Origin: Cinnamomum chago
Taxonomy: Eukaryota; Streptophyta; Magnoliopsida; Laurales; Lauraceae
NCBI GenBank assembly: GCA_038049695.1
Contig: CP142457.1
Span: 29,039,001 to 29,103,000 of the forward strand
Length of the DNA: 64,000 bases
Direction of reading: 5' to 3'
Below the pieces are notes generated by a model. That model saw only the letters and a list, made by a program, of their open reading frames with translations. It had not been told where the DNA came from and did no database searches. The position numbers were made by a program, and so were the translations under genes. Numbering within the stretch: position 1 is the first letter of the stretch; the number at the start of each line of letters is the position of its first letter. Below, in pieces: positions 35,201-47,200 of the stretch.

Positions 35201-38200
35201 GAGGAAATTTAATATGGTATTAGAAGTCAGAACCGATCGGTCATGAGTTCAAATCCCAGGAGGAATAACTCGGTGCTGAAATATGCCTGTCGCAAAATGT
35301 GCACAGACTCGGTTCTACCTGAGGGGGAGTGTTGAAAAGTCTTCCTGCTGCCTCTACTAAAGAGCCAAGGTTATGGTAGGATCGGTTAGGTTAGGAGATT
35401 TAAAAGTACACAACTCCATAAGCTTCATAGCCCTCACTTAATCGAATGCTGGTTTATCTTCCATACTTTCTATTGTGCTCTTTCTCCAACATGATCAGTC
35501 GGCTATTCAAAGATTCAGTGAATGGCTTGTAGTGTATGCAAATCCCAGAGCTTGAATACAAGGCATGACATCAGAATAAGGACAAAATGAATTTGACTCT
35601 GTTTCTCTATGTTCGTCACCCCCAAGTGCAAGGGTGCGAAGCAGTAAAATCCCAGTGAGTCCGGGGTTCAATCCACAGGGAGCTATCTGGCACTTTCTAG
35701 AAACCCGTCCTAAAGAAAAGCTACTACTAACCTAATCAATCTATACAACCAGAAAATCTACTTTTGCCCAAAAATAAAAAAAATTACAGTCTTTTACAGT
35801 CCAATAAAAAATCCTAACTAAAAATTCCTAATCTAACAAACCTATTCTAATTACTGCATCCACCATAAGATTCACCAGACAAACTAGTTGCAATTATCAA
35901 TATCATATCTAAAAAGAAAGAAAAAAAATTCAGAAAAGAGAAAAATGGATTCTAGTTCTTCAATTTTGAAATTAGAACTTTGCTTGATGGCATCAAGGGA
36001 AACCAAGACCACCGTACCAAGTGTGCACTGTCACTACACTCAAACATTCGATGTTGACCCATTGGTGAAAACCATGTCCCTACAAACTTGATTTCTCATT
36101 GGAAGACCCATTCAAAGCAAATAATATTTACTAAATTATTTGAACTAAAAATCTCACCTAACCTCACCCTAGATTACATGAAACATTAACCGGAGGAGAG
36201 GGACTCGCAGTCTCGTACAACGATCGTTAGGATGGTGGAGCGGACCCGAGGTGGTGGCGTGCCTTAGGGAAGGCCCTTGCCCTCTTTGGGTTTTATTTAT
36301 AAATTTTTGAATCTCTTTTGTTGCAAGAAAATAGAGTTTGGGAAGGTTAGTATCTTAGGGTCCAAGTTAGAGTGAGTTTTGGAAGGTTTTGTGCTAAAAA
36401 TCTTGGAGTTCCTTAACTCTTGTTGCTTCTGGTTTCTCTAGCAAGGGGCCCCACTTTGACAAAAGAAAGAATTCAATATCTGAATTTCCAGCTTTGTTGC
36501 AAAACTTGAAATGATGTGGCCCCCCATCTTGAACGTGTGCTTGCTTGGAATTGCATGGTGTTGGATGTCCAACTTCGTTTGGAATCCTTCTTTGAATTCT
36601 TTCTTTTCTTCTCCTCTCTTAACTTTTAATCTTTGCCGTCCATCATGACATGTAAGCAACATGTGTTAGAGAGTAGATAGGGCACCTCCTTAATTTTCAT
36701 TGGATTTTATTCATAGTGGTCCCCACTAATCTGAAAATCAAACCTCATCACATGGCCCCATAAATCTGGAAATTATCTTCAAGAGACTAAATCTGAATTT
36801 TTTGCTCATGAGAGTGGGCCCTACCATGGCTGCCCCTACCTTGGGATTCATGCCCAAGATAGTGTGGGTCCCAAGGTTGGCTTCTTTTCAATCAATTATT
36901 TTCTTCAAATTCTCCTCGTCACAGATCTCAAAATCTGAATTTCCTACACAAAAATAATAGCTACAATCAAAGAATAGTCTATGCATGTAAGGAAAGAATG
37001 TTGCATTGTATGGGACCCAATTCACATTGAATGTATGCATGAGATGTCACCATTTTATCTAATTTTCTTTAATTAAACCAATAGTGAAAAGAAATATCAT
37101 CATTTCTTGTGTGAATTAAAAGTTGTGCTCAATTTTTGACTTTCCATGCCAAAAATAGAAAGTTTCATGATTTCATGTAAAAATGTGATTTTTCAATGCA
37201 TTTTGACTTAATTTAAACTTTGATGCATGAAAACATAAAATCATGAATTTCTAATAAAATCAAGCATGATTTGATGAATAAGTCCTTAAATACTAAAAAT
37301 TGATGATGAAAATATGTATTTTTAAGGACTTATCACTCTACCATCTGATTGATATCTTAACCCTAGAAGAAAAGCATTCGTTGAGATTAGAACCAAAGTT
37401 GGGCAAGAATCTCTGAAACCTGAACCGTAGCTTCTATGATCAGAGTACTGGAAGATTCTGGTGGGCTCCACAGTCCCATATACACATGGCTTCATATGTG
37501 GCTACCCTATTTAGAGGGAATGAAGCCTTTTGTTAGTCTTGGTTGAATGGAGACTTTTGTTATCTTTTGCTTCCCTGTTAGTAAGGAATTTTATTTAGAA
37601 GCTTGTAGGAATCTTTGTCCTATTAAGAGTTTTGCTTGTAATTCTTTTGGGTCCAAGTTTATTAGAAGTGTAAATTAGTAAGTTGTTTTCTTTCTGTCAG
37701 TTGAACAAGTCTTGTATTAGAATGTAAATTGGCATGGTCATATATTACTATAAATAGTACATCTAATCCTATCGGTCTGCGGCGAAGAGAGTTTATATAT
37801 TGTAACGGTTGATCAAATCAATAATATTATGAGAGTTTATATAATGCCAGAGTTAATCAAATCAATAATATTATCAAGATAGTGGTGTCTATTTTCTTGC
37901 TTTCTCTTCTTGAGACGGGTGTGGTGTGACTCCATTTATGATCCTCGGACAACTCCATAATATGAAGGCCGAAGTGCAATTTATTGTCATTATCTTTAAC
38001 CAGGTTGGTACCAGAGCAGTTAAGTCTTTCTGAGGCTCACTTCTTCCTGATCTCAACCATTGCTTAAGTTTTATTTTTAGAAAATTGACTATATTAAAAG
38101 GAAAACTATACAGTATCGGAGAAGTATACTGTAACAAAAGATGCATGAAGCCTAGGCCCAAACAAAATTGAGGGTCCCACCCCATCTCAAAAGACTACAA

Positions 38201-41200
38201 ACAAGAAAAGAAAAGAAAAAAAAAAAAACCTACAGGGGATGATACACTATAACTCGCAACACATTATGGGATGCCCCTTCCTTGGCTAGGCGATAGGCTT
38301 CTGAGTTAGCACATCGACCAATATGGGAAAAGGCCACTTGAATACTATTTACAAGATCCAAAATCTCCCCCACCACACCCGCTGCCTTCCAAGAAGCTTT
38401 AGCTGCTCCTGAGGCCCACTGAATTGCACAAAAGTTTCTGATTGCATTCAATGAGCGCTGGCTCTGCCAATTTCTGATCATTGTCCTTTGCTGGTTGAAA
38501 CAAGTTTGGAAGATTGGGGCCCTCCTTTTTTATTTGACATTATGTGGCGTTTTGAGAAGGGATTCACTGATTGTGTTAGAAATTGGTGGGCTGCCAGACC
38601 TGGTAAGGGATGGATGGGGTTTCAATTAGCTTATAATTTGAAGTTCCTTGACAAAAAAATTTTAGATTGGAAAAATGAGACCTTTGGCACTTTGAAGGAA
38701 AAGAAGATTTGGCTACTTACTGATACCAGATTATTGATGGAAGGGAAGAACTTGGTTGTTTAGAGGCGGACGAGAGAGAGCGTAGACAGTGTCTTCAAGA
38801 TTAGTTTCGCAAATTGCATGTTCAAGAGTTTCAATGGAAGCAACATTCAAGGAACAAATGGCTAGCAGTAGGGGATCAGAACAAAAAAATATTTTCACGC
38901 TATAGCTAGTGCCCGTTGATGTCTTGATCAGATAACTGCTATTGCTGCTGGAGGAAGGGTTTGGGAAAAGAAAGACAATATTGAAATGGAAAATATTCAT
39001 TTTTGAAGCAGTTGTACAATGGAGAAAATAGGCCAAGGCCCACAATGGAGGGGGTTCCTTTGAAGAAGTTGTCTCTTTGCCAAGTATTTTCTTTAGAAGA
39101 GCAGTTTTCTAAAGAGGAGATAAGAGGTGCGGTTTTTAGTCTTGGTGGTGACCATGCTCCAAGTCCGGAGGGTTTGCCCATAATTTTTTCCAACATTTTT
39201 GGTATTTGCTTGATGATTTGCTTGTCTTTTTCAATGAGTTCCATGAAAATTGGGTTATAGTGTAAGGAGTTGGGAGTTGCTTTTATTTCCTTGATTCTTA
39301 AAAAGACTGGTTCTCTTTCGATCAAGGATCTTTGGCCTATAAGTTTGATTCGAAGTCTTTATAAGATTCTGGCAAAAGTGTTGGCAAGTTGTTTGAGGAC
39401 GGGTTTTCCTGATAATTTATTACGTCCAAGGTTCCTTTGTAGATGGTCGTCAAATTCTTGACAGTATCCTGATAGCCCGCGAGTGTATTGATTCAAGGAA
39501 TCGGCGGCATTGCCCTGGATTGGTTTGTAAACTTGATTTTGAACAGGCCTATGACATGGTGGATTGGAGGTTCCTTCAATATATGGTGGCTCATACAAGA
39601 TTTGGCAATAAATGGTGTAAGTGGATAAATTGTTGTTTTTCCATGGCTTAGTTCTCTGTTTTGATGAATGGCTCTCCGAAAGGTTGGTTTGTTTTTTTTT
39701 TTTTTTTCTTCATGCGCTCCAGAGGTCTACGTCAATGAGATCCTTTATCTGCTATGCTTTTTTGTTATAGTGGCAGAAGCTTTGCATGCTTTAATGGAGA
39801 GAGCTAACTAATTGGGGTTAGTTACTTGGTTTTCTTGTGATAATGCTGCTTATGAGGTAACTCATTTACATATCACAGATGATACCATTATCTTCTATGA
39901 TGCTAACTTGGAGCAGGTGGAAAACTTGAAAGTCATATATTACAATGGTTTGAGTGGCTTTCAGGGCTAAAGGATAAATTACGACAAATGTGAGCTTTTG
40001 CGTGTTCGGTTGGAAGAAAGTCAGCTTGACTCTATGGCGCAGGCATTTGGTTGTAAGGTTGGTTAATTTCCAAAAAAATACATGTTACCTTTGTGTTTGG
40101 GTTTGCTTAAGAAATCCTTATGGGATCCTAGTGGTGGAGCGGATTGAGAAAAGATTAAGCTCTTGGAAGGGCAAATATCCATCTTTGGAAGGTAATCTTA
40201 CTCTCATCAAGTCCTTGGCCAGTATTCCTATTTATTTATTTGTTTATATTTCTATCCTGTTTCAGATGCCCAAAATCTGTGGTGTGAAGGATTGAGAAAT
40301 TTCAGCGAAGCTTCCTTTGGATTGATACAGAAGAGGAGGAAATATCATTTGGTGAAGTGGGATATTGTGTGTAAATGTATTGCTCAAGGTGGATTTGGCA
40401 TTCATTCCATTGACAAGGTTAATGTTGCTTTGTTGGGGAAGTGGCTGTGGAGAGTGGGGGAGGATGGTAGCGGTTTGTGGAGGTATATTCTAATTCATAA
40501 ATATAAATGAGATAGGGATGACTGGTTTGTGCTAGGGCAAGATTACGAGGCGTTAGGAGTGTGAGGGATGATTCTGATCGGTGTATTCGGTACAGAGTTC
40601 ATGATGGGCAGCGGATTAGATTCTTTGCATGATGAGTGGTGTGGAGGGTGGGTCTTGATCAGCAATTTCCTAACCTCTATTCTTTGGATTGGCATTAGCA
40701 AGCATTTATAGCTGAAAATTTTAACTTTATGGGTGGGTCTGTTGTTTGGGATTTACACTTCCAAAGAACTCTGACGGATAATGAAATTTTGGATCTCTCT
40801 ATTTTGCTTGATTTGCTACGGAAGGTCTACATGTCAGTGGGTAGAAGAGATGTTAGATTATGGAAACCTGATGCCAAAGGTATGTTTTCAGTTAAGTCTT
40901 TTGATAATGCTATGACTAATAGTTCTGATCGAGTTGGAGGTTGGCAGAGTTCCTGGGATCCCTCCATCCTGCCTAGAGTTTTGGTCTTTTGTTGGATAGC
41001 GAGGAGAGGAAAACTTCTGACAATAGATAAGCTGTGGCAGAGAAATCATTTCATTGTCAATGGTTGCCCAATGTGTTTTAATGGATGAAGAAACGGCGCA
41101 ACATTTGTTCATTCATTGTAGTTTTGCTCATAGTGTTTGGATGGCTCTTTCTGATAGATTTGGTATGTCATGGGTCAAGCCGCGGTGAGGTGAAGATTTG

Positions 41201-44200
41201 TTTCAAGTCAACCGTGTTTTTTTAGGTGCAAGTTTGCTCATGGTAGAATCCTTTGAAAATTAATGACGTATGCTACTATTTGGAAGGTCTGGTTGGAGAG
41301 AAATAAAGAATCTTCAGGAACAAGAGTAGAATAGTGGAGGAGCTTGTTGAGACCATTATTAGGGTTCTTTTGGAATGGGTACGTAAGAAAAATCAGTTCG
41401 GAGGAATCTTCTTCGTTTGATGTTTCTGAAAGGGAGATTCAGACATGGCTGGGTAGGGAAAAAGAAATTGACACAGAAGTCAAAAGTCTTAGTTCCATGT
41501 TGTTTTGGATTCAGCCATTATCTTTGGAAGGTCACTCTCGGGTGCTTCAATTGGGGTTTGCTCCGTTTGATCCTTTATTCCGAAGGACCGATCGATGGTC
41601 TGAAGTGCTGGGCCCTAATCTTAAACCTATTTGGGTTAGATTGGTGGGTATTCCTTTGCATGCCTAGGATGCCATGGTATTCCATCGTTTGGGAGATTGT
41701 CTGGGTGTGGTGTTAGAAACAGATGAAGAAGCTAATAGAAAACAGATAATTGATCGGGTTAGGCTCCTTATCTTGAGGGATCCTCAGTTGCCTTTGCCGG
41801 CAACTCTTGCGATGGATGTTGAAGGGGTTCCTTTTTTCATCTCCATCAGTGCGGAAGAGTTTCAGAGAAGGCCGGAGAAGACTGGTTCGCTAGAAAACTG
41901 TCACTGGAGCTCCGATGCAGCGAGGGCGAATTTCTTGTCAGTTGATTATGGCAGGATTTCAGGGGATCTAGGATTTAAATTTCATGACTCCTTCCATTGC
42001 GCGAATGATAAAGGGAAAGGGGACATAGATGGCAACAACAATGGGGACTTGCCTAAGGGAAAGGAGCTGGAGACACAGATTTTGGCAAGGCCTGGTAACG
42101 TTAGGCAGGGAATCTTGCAATCTTTGGCTGCAAATCCGGGCTCGGTTGCAATTCACGACTCCATTCCGTTTCGACGAACTCCTAGGAGGAAAGAAATCTT
42201 GCAAAGCTGTCCGACAATTAAAGATATTTTTGGGAAGCTACGAAATGACCTTTCTGCCCCTAGGCAAACTTCAGTTTGCCGAGAATTACCACAGCCTCCA
42301 ATGGGCTTTTTGGATCAGAGGAGTAGCGGGATTTCTGGTAAGGCCCAAGTTACTAATGTTGTGATTCTGATAATGGGAAGGAGAAGTCTGGTGGTAGTGC
42401 ATGTGAAAAAGAAATACCTGTCGATACAGACCCTCTTGTAAATGGAGAGGAGAGGTTGGGTGATACTGTTAATCCCCTTCTTTTGGATTCTAGCATCAAA
42501 TATGTAGGTAGATGGGGAGAATTATCATTAAGTGAAGATGCTTTCTCTGTTGAAGATGAATAGATGTGTGCCGAACCTGAGGACCAGGCTAAGGCTTTGG
42601 TGATGGCAGATAATGCTGTTGAGATTTTAGCTCAACCTAATGATTGCGTCGGTCTCCTTCCTGAAGAACATGAAGCAGATGGAATTATTGAAGGTAAAAT
42701 GATTGAGATTGCTCAGATCCTGGGGATTTCTATGGAGTTGGGAAATGGGGAGGTTTATCCAGGAGATGCTACATCAGGAGAAGGGGAATAATTGTCAACA
42801 TCAGGAGTTTTCTAAGAGTCGGAAAAGCCCCAAAGACTCAAAGGGAGTTGGAGAAATTGGCTACCTCTATAAACTATGATCGTCGGGGTGGTGATGGGAA
42901 AATGGGTGTGCAGTTGGTTGGAATATGAAGCTAATCTCTTGGAATATTCGTGGCTTGCATTCGGTTAAGAAGAGAGCAATAATGAAAGGGGTTTTCCAAT
43001 TAGTTAAAGGAGAGGGTTTTTTTATTCAGTAGACTAAAATGGAATTTATCGATGCTCGAGTTTTTAGATCGATTTGTCCTTGGCCTGATGGTCAGTTTGT
43101 GCTGAGTTCTTCGATTGGTACAGCTAGAGGAATTTTATTATTTTGGAACTCTTCTTTGTGGCAGAAGCTTGAAGAATTTGTGGGGTGCTTTTCTATATCA
43201 GTGTTATTCAAACATGTTAGAAGACACGTGGAATGGGTGGCTACTTTGGTTTATGGGCCTAACAATGCTAGTGATAGAGCTTCTTTTTTGTTGGAATTAA
43301 GTCAGGTGGCTATGAAGTGGAATAGACCTTGGGTGCTGGGGGGAGATTTCAACATTATTAGATTTCCTCACGAGAAAAAGGGTGGTGTAATGAGTACACA
43401 GCTAGGAGGGATTTGTTTGATTGGATTCGGCAACATGATCTTGTTGATTTGCCTTTGGGAGGAGCAGAGTTCACTTGAGTAACAATCTGGAAGATCCAGT
43501 GATGGGTCGTTTGGATTGCTTCTTAGTTTCTACAAGTTGGTTGGATTTATTCCCTGATTGTGTTCAGAGAGCGTTGGCTAAGCTGGTGTTAGTTCATTGG
43601 ATGGATGGGTTTTCAGTCAGCTCAAAAGCTAAACATTTTTAAGCAAAAATTGAAATGTTGGCACAAGGAAGTTTTTGGTAAAGTATTCAAGATAAGAAAA
43701 ATCATTTGCTAGATGTGATTCAATCTATTGGCACGAAAGAAGAAACTGGGCTTGTAACTGAGGTGGATAAGGATTATAGATTGATGCTTCAAGAGGAATT
43801 TAGCAGGTTGTCTGTCCAAGAAGAAATTAAATGGAAGTAGCGCTCTAGAAATAAATGGTTGAAAGAAGGAGATCGTAACACTGGCTTCTTCCATGCCATT
43901 GCTAATGCTTGACGGCGGGTGGATCGAATTACATCTATTATTTCTAGAGGTAAGAGTCTGGGATTCTAGAAATGATATAGAAAAGGAGATTCTTCAGTTT
44001 TTAAGCATCTCTATACTCGCAGTAAGAGGTTGAGGCCAAGGTTAGATGGAATTGCTTTCAAGTGTTTATCTTCTATTAGCGTTTCTTCTTTGGAAGCTCC
44101 TTTTTCTAAAGACGAGATAAAGGTAGCTGTGTTTAGTCTTGGAGGTAATCGTGCCCTGGGTCTGGATGGATTTCCCATCGCATTTTTCCAACACTTCTGG

Positions 44201-47200
44201 ACTCTCTTAGAAGATGAGTTCCAAATTTTCTTTAATGATTTTCATGAGAATAGTGTCATCTCAAAGGAGTTGGGTGCTTCGCTATATCTTTGATTCCGAA
44301 GAAAGAAGGTGCTATTTTGTTGAAGGACTTCAGACCTATTAGTTTGGTTGGGAGTCTCTATAAGATTTTGGCTAAGGTTTTGGCCAATCATTTAAGAGTT
44401 TTACCAGAGATCATTTCAGACATCTAATGGGAATTTGTTGTTGGTTGACAGATTTTCGATAGCGTGCTTATAGCCCATGAGTGTATAGATTCAAGGTACA
44501 AGCAGCATCGTCCCGGTTTGGTTTGTAAATTGGATTTTGAGAAGGCCTGTGATTTGGTGGATTGGGGTTTCTGCAATATATGTTGGCTCGTATGGGGTTT
44601 GGTCTTAAATGGCGTGGATGGATTCATAGTTGCGTTTCCTCTGGTCAATTTTCTGTTTTAGTGACTAGTTCACCCAAAGGTTTTTTAAGTAGTTCTAGAG
44701 GATTGCGCCATGGCGATCCTCTCTCTCCTATGCTTTTTGTTAGTGTTGCAGAAGCTCTTAGTGCATTAATGAATCGTACAAATCGAGTAGGTTGATTTGC
44801 AAGCCTATTGCTCAAGGAGGTTTGGGCATCCATTCTATTGAAAATATGAACAAAGCATTGCTTGGAAAATGGTTATGGAGGGCGGGTAACTCAAGGGTTA
44901 TGGAGACAAATCCTTATTGATAAGTATAAGGCGGAAAGGGATGGATGGTTCATTCCAAATCAGAGTTATAAGTCATCGGGGTTATGGAAGTCAATTCTTT
45001 CCGTCAAGACTTGGCTCAATCAGTGGATTAGGTACAGGGTTCATGATGGTAAAAGTATTAAGTTTTGGCATGATGAATGGTGTGGTAATGCTAATCTGAA
45101 GTGTCGGTTTCCTACTCCCTTCCTTTTGGATAGGAACTCTCAGGCCTTTGTTGCAGATAATTATCTTTTTGTGGGTGGATCTACAGTTTGGAATAAGTTT
45201 TGGCATGATGAATGGTGTGGTAATGCTAATATGAAGTGTCGGTTTCCTACTCTCTTCCTTTTGGATAGGAACTCTCAGGCCTTTGTTGTAGATAATTATC
45301 TTTTTGTGGGTGGATCTACAGTTTGGAATTTTCACTTTCGTGGTAATTTGCATGATCATGAGGTGACAGAGTATGTTAGACTGCTCTCTTTGCTTAATAA
45401 GATTTTTCTCTCTGGAGGGCGAAGGAATGTTGGAATTTGGATGCCAGATACTAAAGGGAATTTTTCAGTTAAGTCTTTTATAATGTTTTGATTGGTGTGG
45501 GTGATCGGATGGTAGGTTGGAAGAGGTTTTGGAACCCATTTGTTCCTCCTAGAATCTTGATGTTCTATTGGGTAGCACGTTTACATAAAATTCTTACTAT
45601 GGATTAGTTGAGACGGAGAAATTTTATTGTTGTTAATGGGTGTCCATTTTGTTTACAAGATGAAGAAATGGCGACTCACCTTTTTGTCCATTGCAACTAT
45701 GCGCATACAGTGTGGGTGTCTATCCTTAGAATGTTCGATATGTGTTGGGTTATGCCTTATTCTAGTAAGGAGTTTTTTGAACAGTGGGTTTTTAGGGGTA
45801 AATCTGTTCGTGGGCACATTTTGTGGCGATTATCCTTATGTGCTGGTCTATGGAAGTTATGGATTGAGAGGAATAATATAGTTTTTCAAAATAAATGCAA
45901 ACCTCCTAAGGAGATTGTTCGGCCCGATGTTTGGGCTGTTTCGGAATGGGTAATTAGGAAGGCTGAATTTTTTGGAGTCTCCTTAGAAGCTCTTAATAGA
46001 TCTTGGCCAGCCCGGCCAGCCCATTTTCAAGGTGGAAAGCGTTCTATTCTCACATAAAAACTATTGTGGGATCCAACCTCTGAATGGTTTTCTTAAGCTA
46101 AATTTTGATGGCAGTTATTTTCTGCATATTCAGATGGGTGGAATTGGGGGTGTTCTTTGTGACTTATCTGGAAAAATTGTAAAGAACTTTGCGGGTCTGG
46201 TGACTTGTGTTGATTCAAATGGAGCTGAAATGTATGCTTTGTAGGTGGGTTGCTGTGAACTATGTCAATTGGGAGGTTTTCATGCAATCATTGAAGGAGA
46301 TTCTTTCGGTGCGATTCAGTGGGGTTCTGGGAAGTCTTCTCATCTGTGGACTTTGGCAGATTTGGTGGAGGAGGTGCAAGATATTTCGTATCACCTAGGA
46401 GCTTCTTTTCATCATATTTCTCGTGAAGCTAATCTCTTGGTAGATGGTCTTGCAAGGGAAGGAGTCTTTCAGCTAAACATTTCTTTTGATGTTTAGTTTA
46501 TTGGTTTGTGTTTTTTGTTTAGTTCTGTGTGTTGTTCTTCCCTTTGATTTTCCTTTCTTTTTTGAATAAAATTTACCGTTGTAAAAAAAATAAAAAATAA
46601 AAAATAAAACCTTTGTAGGTCTTGGGCGGCTGTTTTAGAGGGGAGATGGTGTGTTAAGGCGATTCATCGAGTCTCTTGGTCTTGGATGCTGCCTCCCTAT
46701 GGCATCCTTAATCTTAACTTTGATGGTACCTATCAAACTTCTTCCTTGAGAGGTGGTATAGGCAGTGTCGAAAGGGATTACTTTGGCAATGTTGTTCGGA
46801 ATTTTTTGGGCCAGTGGACACATCGGATGCTAGTAAAGCTGCAATGTTTGCTTTATTAGTTAGTTGTCAGGAATTATTTAAATTGGATGGTCATTTGGCT
46901 CTTATTGAAGGAGATTCTTTCTTAGCTATTCGGTGGGGTTTAGGGAGGACTTCGTATCCTTTGAGATTGGCGGACTGGGTGGAGGAGTTGCAAGGCATTT
47001 CTAATCAGCTTGATGCTTCATTTCATCACATTCTTCGAGAGGCCAATGTTATGGCTGATACTTTTGCTAAGGAAGGGGCTTTTCATTTTTTCTATTTCCT
47101 TTGATGTATAATGTTTCTTGTTTGCTTTTGCTTTGGTTAGTTACCTGGTTGTAGTAGTGTTTCAGATTGGCTGTTTGTTCACAATCCGGTTTCTCTTTTT

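Larger units (their letters stand above)
41398..46609 (+). mobile_element. L1-like LINE B, nearly full ORF1-ORF2 with A-rich tail
   Basis: The element is truncated at its 5' end inside ORF1 and fused to LINE A at about 41397. ORF1 is followed by ORF2, a short 3' UTR, AATAAAATTT (about 46565) and an A-rich tail ending near 46609. The target-site duplication was not resolved because both neighbours are also LINE sequence. Confidence 0.8.

Noticed and set aside
35213..35265. tRNA gene or SINE suggested by GAGTTCAAATCCC
   Set aside because: Only a B-box-like phrase is present, with no tRNA fold. It sits right after a diverged primer-binding site in a TRIM-like element.
41968..42204. Minus-strand open frame within LINE B ORF1
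   Set aside because: Shadow of the plus-strand ORF1 frame, which has family similarity.
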